Below, in pieces: positions 44,898 to 55,690 of a stretch of 64,000 nt of DNA (within the stretch, counting starts at the first letter, position 1; the number at the start of each line of letters is the position of its first letter). The notes beneath the pieces were generated by a model. The model did not search any database. It was not told the origin of the DNA and was given only the letters and a program-made list of their open reading frames with translations. The translations under genes and the position numbers were made by a program. The DNA lies in contig NC_081413.1 of the NCBI RefSeq assembly GCF_030272615.1, positions 555,297,136 to 555,361,135 of the forward strand, read 5' to 3'. This DNA is from Cryptomeria japonica (lineage: Eukaryota; Streptophyta; Pinopsida; Cupressales; Cupressaceae).

Positions 44898-46527
44898 TGA
44901 CAATATGGAATGCATATTTTCTAAATATTGTTGGAATGATTTCATGAAGAAGATGAAGTGGCAATGTCCTATGCCAAAAGACCTGAGAGATTGGTGAGTA
45001 ATTTGGGCAACTAATTAAAAGAAGGCACTGTTTGGCTACCTATGAGATGCTCCACCTTTGAGAATCATGTGAGAGATCTGGTTGCAATGGAATATGAGGA
45101 TATTTCAAGGCCTAGAAATGACAAAATTAAAGGTGAAAGCTAAAATTGAAGGGATAGTGGTGGAGCTAGTCACAATGGCAACAAGAAAATAGACATTGCG
45201 AAAGAGTGTTTTCACAAATTGGGATGATGAGATGACTAAATAATTTGAGGGCCTTGAGGTTCCCCTTGTTAATAGGGTAGAGAAGGTTAATATTCCAAGC
45301 AATCCGATGGATAAGGTCAAATGGATTGAGTCAGAGATTAGATGGATAAAAGTGAACTTCGATGGGGCCTCAAAAGGGAATATAGGGATAAGTGGGGCAA
45401 GATGTTTAGCTAGAGACCATGAGGGCAAAAATCTAAACAAGAACTTTGAACATCTAGGATTGATGACCAATAATGAAGCAAATTTAGAGCTAAGTTATTA
45501 GGACTTAAGTGTAGAAAATTGGGGTCAAACAAAATTCATATTGAAGGAGACTCCCTCATTACAACCAATGCAATTAGGCAAGACACAGTTCCAGATTGGA
45601 AACTGGAGAGATGGTTGAGGCCAATTAGGGAAATTGCTAATAGGCTTGAGGAGTTTAGAGTGTTGCATATTTATAGGGAAGGAAATCAAGAAGCAAATGT
45701 ACTTGCCAAGAAAGCGACTGAGGTGGAGATTAGGGTTGAGTGGGTGGTAGTGAAGTGGATAGAGTGTGGAGGAGTATGATGTCATATGTTCGGCCAATCA
45801 TTTACATCCATAGGTTGGTAAGGGCATGATATACAACTAAGTGTGATATGGGAGTTGGCACGATCGACTATTAATTGTGGAGGATGGATCAATCTATTAA
45901 GATTTATATGGCGACTAAAGTGGAGATTAGGCAATAACATGGGAGGCAGTGTGAAGGCCACTTGGGTTGAAAGGATGACCCTTCTAGGCCTCACTTGTGG
46001 GAAAGCACGGTAAGACACAAAGACGACACTAAAAAATTGGTAGACGTTCATCGAATGATGAAACACATGATTAAAAGGGTGGGAGAGTATTAAAAAGCAG
46101 ATGTGGCAATGGTTATTTGTATACACGATAGCTAAGGTCTAAATAGAGTTGGCGATGAATACACTTGGGTGTTTATGCTGCAAGAAGAGACAAATGTCTT
46201 TTTTGCACGACATCTGTAAGAATAGGTTAAAGCAATTCTTTTACACAGGGCATGGGATGGTAGTTCATGCCATCCAAAGGGTGTTGAGCGAGGAATTTCT
46301 ATAGATTGAACATTGATATAGGATCAAAATAGACATCATTGTGATGTTTGTGGTTTGCCTCATTGATGTAGGTGAAGAAAAGGAAATGGTGGGCATGTTG
46401 TGTAGGAATTTGGTTAAAAAATGCTATTTGGGAGAGCTTGATGATGTTATGGAGAATGTGGATGAAAGAAGAATGATCCTGCGACCCGTGGATTACTATG
46501 TGGTCCACCGAAGAGGGAGGAAGTAAA
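44898..46527 (+). pseudogene. LINE-2 piece 3: RNase H and a C-terminal extension
   Basis: Opens in frame with ATGGAATGC. IWLQWNMRIFQG is the W-x-WKERN-x-RIF motif. RNase H runs 45325-45760: WIKVNFDGASKGN (Asp), MTNNEANLEL (Glu), then after a frameshift near 45480 HIEGDSLITT (Asp) and NQEANVLAKKA, where Asp is replaced by Asn. Beyond RNase H, coding-like sequence continues in pieces to 46527: LGCLCCKKRQMSFL, GHGMVVHAIQRVLSEEF, VMFVVCLIDVGEEKEMVGML and MILRPVDYYVVHRRGRK before a TAA. This extension has Cys pairs and conserved-looking segments; its function is unknown to me. Confidence 0.75.
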
Positions 46528-46560
46528 AAAAATCCCAATTTTAGAGTAGACACCTAAAAA

Positions 46561-48048
46561 TGTCTCATTGATCATGTACTAATTATTCGTCTAATTGATT
46601 AAATAATTCTTTAATTATTTAATTAAGTTAATTAATCTTATTTTTCTAATTTCATATTTCTTCATCATCTTACTAATTCTTCTATTTTCAATTCTATCAT
46701 CATTTAATCATTTAAACCATTTTGTAATGTTAATTAATTATTAATTATTTAATTAATTCCGGTTAATTCCTCTATTTAAATATTCTTTATTATTTAAATA
46801 AATTCATTTTCAATTTCTATCTCTATTCAATTAATCATTAACCCTTTTCTAAATATTAATTAAATATTTATTATTTAATTAATTATGATTTTAATCCTTT
46901 AATTTAAATAATATTTATTATTTAATTAAAATCCATTTCTAAATAATTAAATAGTTTCTTTAAATTATTTAATTAACTAATTAATTCTTTGAATTTCATG
47001 ATTTCATCTAATTTCGTTTAATTTCATATTTCTTTTAATTTCATTTAATTACATTAATTCAAATTCTTCTATTTTTTCTATTTCATTTAATTTCATATTC
47101 TTCTAGTTTCATTAATTCTCCAAATTCTTCTAATTTAATTTAATTTAATTTCTAATTTCTCCTAATTTCAAATACATGTGCATGATTTCAAATATCAAAT
47201 TGAAAATCAAAGTCAAGTTCTAAATATATTCAAATAACAAATTGAATTTAAAATAAATTCAATATTTGAATTAAATCTCATGCAAAGATTAAATTGAAAA
47301 TCAAAGTCAAAGTGCAAGCACATGCTAAATTAATTAATTCAATCAATTAATTAATTAAATCATTATCTTTCCAATCTCTATTTCTATCTTCCACTTTGTT
47401 TTTTTTCTTCCAAAAAGCTTTCAATCAGTTAACTATTCCATCTATTTAATTGATCATTTCAATTAATTGATTAATTGCATCATTTCTTTAATTCTCTCCA
47501 ATTATTCTTTTTCTATATTCTAGTTAGCTTTTTCTAAATAAAACTTTCTTTGTCATTTCTCAATTATCCTCCAATCACCCTTTTTCTTTCAATCGGATTT
47601 ATTCTCAATCATTTAACTCAATTTATCTATTCAATCTATTATGTTTCACCTCCAATTAGCAGTTCAACTATCAATCAGCATGTGAGCTCACCTGAGTTCC
47701 ACCTCTTGATCAATCTATTCCACCTCTCATTCAATTCTCTCCAATAATCTATAAATTGAGCATTCAATTCCTCACAATTTATCTGAATCACGAACTTTGA
47801 ATCTTTGTGTCATTTGCAGGTTGCTAGTGCAATATCTAAGAGCCACCATACCATAAAGAGGAGAAGAGCAATGGAAGCTATATGCAGTCTTAGAATAGGG
47901 GATTTTGATTGATAAACTTTATATTCCTATTTCTTGCTTGTTTTGCATTATTCCATTGTTTGTTTGTTTGAATTCCAATTAGGATAGGGATTCATGATTT
48001 CTCTTTCATTCCCAGTTGATTTGATTGATGAATTTTAGCATATGACAT
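46561..48048 (+). repeat. 5' LTR of element D
   Basis: About 1.49 kb, extremely rich in TTAATTAA-type words. The 3' boundary is fixed by the primer-site-like sequence at 48049. The 5' boundary (TGTCTCATTG at 46561) is my choice from the terminal TG and the end of LINE-2 just upstream. Confidence 0.6.
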
Positions 48049-50089
48049 TTTGGTGAACCCAACGTGAACTAACAACAATTTAACCTTCTTTTTCTTCTGT
48101 GTGACTTTGCAGATCGTATAGAATTTTATTTTATTTTTTGCAGGTTTGTACGGATTGCAAAACACATTCCAAATCATGCAATCACGTTTACATCATCATG
48201 CAATCACATAGACAGGCTCACACAATCGATCACATAGGGTCATGCATTCGTGCGGACCCCATCACGCAAAAGCCTTTACTCTATCACACATTCACTCATA
48301 TACTATTACACATTTGTCAGGGTTATTTTTGTGTCTGTTTATTTGTTATTTCTTGTTTCCTTCTGTTTGTTTTATTAAATTCTGTATAAAATTGGGTAAA
48401 TCTGAATATGGTTTACATTTATTGCATGCTTAATTATGATATTTTATGGTACGTAAGGTACAATTCAAAATTTTAGGTAATAGGAGGACGAAGGAACAAA
48501 GAAGATGATCTAGACGCTATCAACAAATCCTAAAGGTAGAAAAGAAGATACGAGATCTAGACGATCAACCAACCATCAACAAATACAACAACCTAGTTCT
48601 CTCGTATAGAGTAAAATATGATTTGCTTAACATAGAGTGGATGATGAGAGATCTTGCTAGGACATCAAAATCTATTTTGTAGGTTCTAGATTAGAATTAG
48701 CTTTCTTTTTTATTTTTTGTTTGGTTTGTCTGTGTATCATGCAATCGCTCTATTAGGATCATGCAATCTCTCTATCAAAATTACGCAATTTGTCTGTCAG
48801 ATTTATGTAATCGGTCATACAATATCACACAATCGATCATGTATCATTACACATTCATGTTTTTCATAGTTTAGTTTTTTGTTTTATGTGGATTTCATTG
48901 GGTTACTAATTATCTATTTGCAGCATGTGGTGAATTTATAGAGAGGATTTGATTATTACTAAATAATAAACACTCATGCTCTTACACTTCAGTTTTGAGC
49001 TTAAAATCAACCTGGTTAAAATGGACATGCATGTTATCGCACTTCAGTTTTGGGCTTAAAATAAACAATGGTTAAAATTGACATGCATGCATTCATATTT
49101 TAGTTTGGTGTTTTAAAATTGACATGCACATGTGTATCTCACACCTAAATCTGGGTTTTAAAATGAGTGTGAATTAGGCTGCTCAATAGAGTAAATCACA
49201 TTTAATTTGTTTTAAGGGAAATAACTTTTATTGTGTTTGGGGTGGACCTATTGTTGCATCAACTACCTTTCCACCTACCTTCGGGGTCTTGGGAGAAAGG
49301 GAGAAGGTGATAACAACACCCAAAAATTTTCATTTTAGTAGTGAGGGGTATCTTTGACTGGGGATTTCATCACCCCACAAAGGTACTTCGAATTGGGATG
49401 CGTTGGGGATATCATCTCTCCTAGCGTACTCTCGAGCGGGTTTTTCGAGCCGCTATATAAATATACTGGTTAGACAGCTAGAGTGTTGAGTGAATTCGAC
49501 ATATGTGGGGGCCTTCCCTACAATGATAAGCTCAACTAAAGTCTTAAATGGCTTTCTCTAAGAATCCATCGTTGAATCAAAACCACTCAAAATTTTACAA
49601 TAAGAACCAACTTAGTAGCCCAAATCCTACATTCAGTGATTCTGGGAGTGCGGATCGTACCCCATAGATACCCTTCTTGTACCTTGAATTATGATATATA
49701 AATCCCTTGGTGATAAGGTCTTCAGATCTTTGGGGTAAGAGAGACTGGCATGCCCAAGAAGTGTGTACCGTGGAGTGGAGCTAGTGCTACTAGACTCTCT
49801 ATCTGTTCATTTTGTTTCGGTATTTTATTGTAAGGGCCTTATTTGAATGGTTTCCACTTTCTAGCCTAAGATTTTATTTTGTGCTTTTATATGTATCATT
49901 GTACCAGACTAGTATTGAGTCATTATTTGGGCTATTTCAAGCCCTATCTTACATATCTCTGAAATCTTAGAGTTGGTCAGAACATAGTTCAATTGGCTAT
50001 ACCTATCTTCAAACAACTATTCTCAGATTTGAAAAACAACAAACTTTTCCTACACACAAAATTACTGGAAACAAAGTTCATCTTGAAAC

Positions 50090-51137
50090 TGTTAGGACTT
50101 GGAGGCAACTGAGAGGGGGGGGGGGGGTGAATCAGTTGTCTATTTCAACCCAAATATAACTTAACCAAACTTAGTGTATAATACGGGTAAACCAAACTTA
50201 ATGTCGGTAGATAGATTAACAGTTAATAACAGTGCCAGTAAAGTTTAATGCATGGAACAGAAAGACAAATAACATCCACAACACATATCACATATATTTG
50301 TATGTGGAAACCCTGTAAGGGGAAAAACCATGGTGGGAAACCTTACCCACAATCAGATGATACTACTGTAGATAGTATATGTGTACAAATGGCGTCTGCA
50401 CATGTAGAAAGGCCAACTTCCTAGAGCTCACTACTCAATCACAAAATGGGAGTCACACTGACTACAATTGGGTGGTTAAATCCAATGATAATGTACTGCT
50501 CAAAATAACATCTTCATATGTTGGATTCAGTACCAGTTAAGCTCTGATTGTCTTCTTCAACCTTCCTTGAATGATGTCTGTGTGAATAGCTCTGCTTATA
50601 TTCACATATACCGAATTACAATCCTCTACCACTTCTTCCTTACTTACATTCAATCTCAATAATGAGATCTTACATATATACCAAAACCTAAGACCAAATG
50701 TGTAGGTCGACCCACTAAGAATATTACAATTGAATCAATTATAAATGAATCAATATGCGATGCATGATGTTGGCTCAATGCATTTACAATAATAACAAAT
50801 CATCTCCATAATGTGTCATGCTGATCTGGAATAGATAATGCTTGCTGGTCCATAACCTAGACCTATTTACTGGTAACAACAAATATGCAAACTCGATTAG
50901 ACCAATAACCAAATCACCAAAACCAAGTGTCCAAACAATGTCTTCGACATAACCAACTAATCTCTAGATGATAACAGATCATCCTCAGTGCCGGTGAACA
51001 ATATAACTTGTTGGTGAACCAGATACCGGTGATTGTGCATAAGTCACTAAACATGTCGGTGAACATAACCAAGGATAAGTGTTGACAAGTGTTGACATCA
51101 ATGACAAAACCAGTGCAACATATCCATAATACCAACA
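50090..51137 (-). mobile_element. Solo LTR of the element A family
   Basis: 1048 bp with plus-strand ends TGTTAGGACTT...ATACCAACA and perfect target duplication GAAAC (50085-50089 and 51138-51142). It is co-linear with the LTRs of element A, including the homopolymer tract near 50116 and the block GGAAACCCTGTAAGGGGAAA. There is no internal sequence, so it results from LTR-LTR recombination. Divergence from A's LTRs is visibly larger than between A's own two LTRs. Confidence 0.93.
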
Positions 51138-51193
51138 GAAACGTCAGACAGTCCTGCAAACTCAAAATTTTACATACTTGTGACCATAGGCAG

Positions 51194-51400
51194 TCCTTGC
51201 ATAGTCCTCATTTACATCCTTATTATCGTCCTTAGTCCTTGCATAGTCCTCATTTACGTACTTATTATCATCCTTAGAAGTTGCATAGTCTTCATTTACG
51301 TCCTTATTATCATCCTTAGAAGTTGCATAATCCTCATTTACGTCCTTATTATCATCCTTAGAAGCTCCATAAGTCCTCATTTACGTCCTTATTACTGTCC
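51194..51400 (+). repeat. 42-bp minisatellite, about five copies
   Basis: Units such as TCCTTGCATAGTCCTCATTT, then ACGTCCTTATTATC and ATCCTTAG, repeat every 42 bp. Because 42 is a multiple of three, the minus strand stays open and encodes a 14-residue repeat, SKDDNKDVNEDYAT. The enclosing element is on the plus strand, so this reading frame is probably incidental. Confidence 0.9.
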
Positions 51401-51820
51401 TCTTATACATCCTTAGATTTAGTCCTTGTCTAGACCTCATATACATCTATCTTAGTCTGTCATCATTTGCATAATCATCCTAGAAATTCATAGCATGTGT
51501 CTTAATGGGTATCCTAGGTGATGGTTTTCTCCCCTTCGAGCAACCTAACCTAGTGCCAAACAACGGTCAATGAGAGGTCATTGACAGTTTAGGTAACTTG
51601 GTCTAACAATTAAAGAGAAACACACCTCATTATATAGGAGTTGAGTACGAGATAAATAAAGAGTATAAATTTATTATAAAATTGACAGAGAAATTGTTGT
51701 AGAACTTCTAAGAGAAGAGCTTGAAAAACTTGCGTTGCAAAAATCTTGAAATACTCAACAAGTCTCACGTCGAAATCCTCAATAGAGAGTCTCATCTAGT
51801 GTTGCATATTCCATATTTAG

Positions 51821-51952
51821 GTCTAGAGTCTTGCATTATTATCATTTTTCATTAGGTCCTAAACAATCCTCATATAGAAGTATTAGGTCTAGAGTCTTGC
51901 ATTATTGTCATTTTGCATTAGGTTCTAAACCATCCTCATATAGAAGTCTTAA
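51821..51952 (+). repeat. 66-bp tandem duplication
   Basis: GTCTAGAGTCTTGCATTATT begins at 51821 and again at 51887; both copies run through CATCCTCATATAGAAG-like sequence with a few differences. Confidence 0.85.
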
Positions 51953-52157
51953 ATTCCTGTCACAAGGTCACAAAAGGAAAAAAGTAAGATGGACCCAAAC
52001 AACGACCTGTCGGTAAATCCAACTTGGAAGATGGATATATCAAATAGTCAACATTTAAATTCTTAGGCAATGTCCATAATACATGAACTACAACAAAATT
52101 TAACACGTGAAGAGATTGAGTCAGCTCAATAGGACCCACATGTCCTTATGATCTTAG

Positions 52158-53217
52158 ATGCTCTTATACATAATAATAGGGACAAATATCTCTCGTTGTT
52201 ATTACAAAATGGGGCCAAATGAAGATTTTGATATCACAACAATCTTACCACTAGGAAATACTTTAGGTCCAAATAGCAGTCAAATATCACATGTGACACA
52301 AATGCAAGCAGTGACCTCAAGTTTTCCTCAAAATGCACCAATATCATCTATACAAATAAATGTCATTTCAAATGCGAATTCCCAATTAAGTGCATCATCC
52401 TCAACAATAAATGTTAGCGCATCAACACAAGCTATATTGATAATGTCAAGTGTCTCAGCACCTATTCAAACACAAATTCTTCATACAACAAGTGTGACTC
52501 AACCTCTAGTTTCCTATTCTATAGGATCTTCATACAGTCATCAAAATACAAATCTAGTTTCCACTAATACAATGAGTACAACCCAGTCAAACATGGGTTC
52601 ACATATCGCTTATTTCATAGTACCTAGTGGAACCCATAACACACAGAATTATAATTATGGTACCTTTCAACAACCTCCTAGTTATACTACCATGAATCCT
52701 TTTGTAGGAAATATACATGAGCAAAGTGTACCCCTAACTCAAACAGATATTTTGTCCTAACAAGTATAGAACCTACAACAATAGATGACAACTATACAAA
52801 CCGATAATGATCAACCAAGGTCACAAAACTCATCGTACTAAAGGTCACAAAACTATAACTTGCTATAAATTGAAATCCTTAATCCAAGACATGATCAACC
52901 AAGGTGGCATCACGACTGATACCAAAAAAAATTCAACAAACATGAATCATACCATCTTTAAGGATCCATTTGTCAAACATGATAAAGGGAAGGCATCTAC
53001 ATCGGGAACACATGACAACATAGCTAACTACACAAAAGTCTCATACAACTATATTATTCATGCCATTAGCTCAAGAGATGTACTAAATGATGAATCACAA
53101 GAAGCACTCGATAATGATGAGCAATATCAAGAGACTTACAATGATGATAACCAGATTTGCATGCTGTCAGAAGTACCGAAATATGATGAAGACAAGAATC
53201 ACTGTCTTATGGACTAG
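52158..53217 (+). pseudogene. Element D gag, capsid domain deleted
   Basis: 52158-52760 encodes a Ser/Thr/Gln/Asn-rich N-terminus ending NIHEQSVPLTQTDILS, comparable in character to residues 140-260 of element E gag. After a stop and about 50 bases, 52807-53217 encodes GHKTITCYKLKSLIQDMINQG, which aligns with the zinc-binding tail of element E gag (GHDTEKCFALKGKIQDLIDNN). The capsid domain that separates these parts in E (about 300 residues) is missing. The C-terminal part is acidic. Confidence 0.7.
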
Positions 53218-54204
53218 GGGCATGAAGAACCATTTCATTTGGGATGGTTTGAAGATGAACTTATAGCACATATAATAGATGTCAGACTTGCACATGATGA
53301 CTATAGGAAGGGATATAAAATAATCCTTGATAACACAACATATGTTACAAACAATTCCTTCACAAGAGATGATATAGTGGCTACAATCACGATAACTCCT
53401 AGAGATAGAGACTATGCAGTAGTTACTTGTAGATCAAAAGTAACTTTACAAGGAGTACCATCAAACCCACCAACAACGGTAGGGAGCTATAATGTTTTTT
53501 AACAACTCAAGAAAACCCCGACACAGATATTACTCTTTGAACTATTGCATACATCACCAACTCATAAAGCTATCCTGGACAAAGAACTTCAATATTTAGT
53601 AGTGGACAGAGATATAAATGAAAATGCCTTCCAATCAATGGTGGGCAATCTGGCATAGGGTACCCGTATTGCATTCATAGAACAGGATATTTGCAGTGAT
53701 AGAATTCTCCATAATGACCCGCTACATCTAGAATCTTACATACATAAGAGAATAATTAGAATGGTACTTATAGATGGAGGATCCGGTCTTAGTATTTGTA
53801 CATTAAAGCTGGTTAAGACATTGGGATATTTTGAGCTTCACATTGATCCTTCAAAAAGAATAAACATCAAAGCATATGATGATGAAGAATGTCCTTCAAA
53901 AGGTACAGTTATGCTACTAGTGCAAGTAAGACCTATAACAACAAAGGTTAATTTCCAAGTGTTGGACATCAAACTAGGGTACAACATGTTATTGGACCGC
54001 CCATGGATTCATACCATGCAAGTTGTACCATCAACATTTCATCAATGTGTTAAATTCCCATATAATGGCATTGAAATCACCATAAAGGGTGATCCAAATC
54101 CATTCCAACATTGTAATAACTTAAATGTAAATGTAGATAACCAGGTACCCAATAATCAAGCAACACCCCTCACTACACAAATGGAGTCATTAACAATCAC
54201 ATAA
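53218..54204 (+). pseudogene. Element D protease region
   Basis: 53239-53502 and, after stops, 53761-54204. The second block has MVLIDGGSGLSICTL, the aspartic-protease active-site loop as DGG, then KLGYNMLLDRPWIHTM and VKFPYNGIEITIKGD. These are the hallmark strands of gypsy proteases of the Tat/Athila group, which cut Gag-Pol into working enzymes. Frame breaks separate it from gag. Confidence 0.78.
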
Positions 54205-54488
54205 ATATAGAATAATGAGCCTACAACATATTCTTTATAGATTAAAGATATTGGTTGTGGGGAATATTCTATTTCAAGTACCTCAAATGGAAAACAATCA
54301 TCTCTTTCTCCTAGGTCTTTTGGGAAACCTCAAAACACAATAATGAAACAAGACAAAGGGAAAGAAATAGTCAGATGCTCAGATTCATGCTCTTTCATTA
54401 GGTGGGGGGATTTACAAGAAGAACCTCTGAATGAATATGTCAATCACTGGATATACAAAGAGGATGACATGACAATACCTATGTTACC

Positions 54489-54720
54489 TTTAGGTTAGTA
54501 TGGCAACAGATTCAAGATGCTACAAAAACATGGGTACAATGGTACCACAGGCTTGGGATTACAAAAGCAAGGAAGATTAGAACCTATTGTACCAAATAAA
54601 AATCTAAAGAACCAAGGGTTAGGATATAAAAATGTACCAAATATAACAGAAGCAAGACAATGCACACTAGATATACTGAATAGACCAAGGCTACCGTCAG
54701 AGTACATATCTCAAAGTTAG
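54489..54720 (+). pseudogene. Element D G-patch motif after protease
   Basis: Reads KMLQKHGYNGTTGLGLQKQG then EPI and NQGLGYK: a G-patch with Gly-rich spacing (GYNGTTGLG). G-patch domains bind nucleic acid or RNA helicases, and are known next to the protease in some plant gypsy and some betaretroviral Gag-Pol proteins. The ORF closes at 54720. 54721-55690 continues as acidic, stop-interrupted sequence with no domain I can name. Confidence 0.72.
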
Positions 54721-55690
54721 TTGTCAACATGAGTATTTTCCTCTTCATCTCAGACAAGAAATAAAGTACCAACATCACCTAGTATAGAATCAGATGGTGA
54801 CGATATGAGACAACTTCTACAAGAACCTAGAACTGATTCACCCAACAATACAACATCTAAAACATCTGCATAAAAAAATATGGTAACAAACATAGGCTCA
54901 ACACCAATAAGTGAGCCTAATCCTTGGTCTTTGTCAATACTTTTTCCAAGGGAAACAACTCAAGCTCCACCCAATGAATCAAATGAAGAAAGACTACAAT
55001 GACTTATACCAGGTTTAAGAAGAGTGATCCCCATACAAAGGAGGCTCGCAAATCTACAACAAAATCAGATGCAAGAACAAGAGGAGATAAGTGATACAAC
55101 CTCAAAAGCTAAAACATATATAGAAAGTGAGATAGATTCTCACAACTATGAATTCCTATCTGATCATGATTCCATCCCACAAACAATTGACATGATAGAG
55201 TATCACAAATCACCTATAGATGATGAAAATATATCCGGTCACTCAAATACCTAGGTATGCATGTTATCATAATCTATTACAACAGAAGGGAGTGATGAAT
55301 TACCCCTTGTACACTCAAATTTGATTGATTGTGGATGAGAAGGAAAACCAACTCTAGATTGGTTTGAGAATGATGAAGCTATTGCAGAATTCCTTTGGTG
55401 TCAGACAATGGTTTCTGCAAGGTGATCACAAGGCAAGATTTGTTGTAGACCTAGATAGAAAATTATACTTTGGAGAGGCAAGTGCCTCTGTGATAGAAGA
55501 TATGGATCAAAGTGATCACAATGGCAAGAGTGAGTTAGACAACCTCCCTATTGAAAAAGAGAATTCAACAATACTCATGGAAGAAACTGAAGAAGTCAAT
55601 AGAGCAGAAGGAGAATTTGTACAGAATATCCACTTAGAAAAATCATTGAACTAGGAAGAAAATGACAAATTCATACAATTTTTCAAATAA

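Larger units (their letters stand above)
48049..52157 (+). other. Leader of element D, with solo LTR and minisatellites
   Basis: About 4.1 kb without convincing genes. 48130-48320 and 48730-48850 are rich in ATCACACAATCG-like words. 48960-49180 has imperfect ~70-bp repeats around CTTCAGTTTTGGGCTTAAAA. 49250-49900 is less AT-rich. A solo LTR sits at 50090-51137, a 42-bp minisatellite at 51194-51400 and a 66-bp duplication at 51821-51952. Confidence 0.6.

Noticed and set aside
45105..45470. Minus-strand ORF of 121 codons
   Set aside because: Shadow of the plus-strand LINE-2 RNase H region.
45782..46126. Minus-strand ORF of 114 codons with His-rich start
   Set aside because: Antisense to the LINE-2 C-terminal extension, which explains the open frame.
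49440..49470. TATA-like CTATATAAATATA as a gene promoter
   Set aside because: Lies in the leader of element D with no coding region downstream that it could serve; AT-rich background.
51162..51380. Acidic 14-residue repeat protein on the minus strand
   Set aside because: The frame is a by-product of a 42-bp minisatellite in an element leader; there are no gene-like flanks.
51194..51400. CRISPR-like array
   Set aside because: Units are contiguous tandem repeats without unique spacers, in plant DNA; it is a minisatellite.
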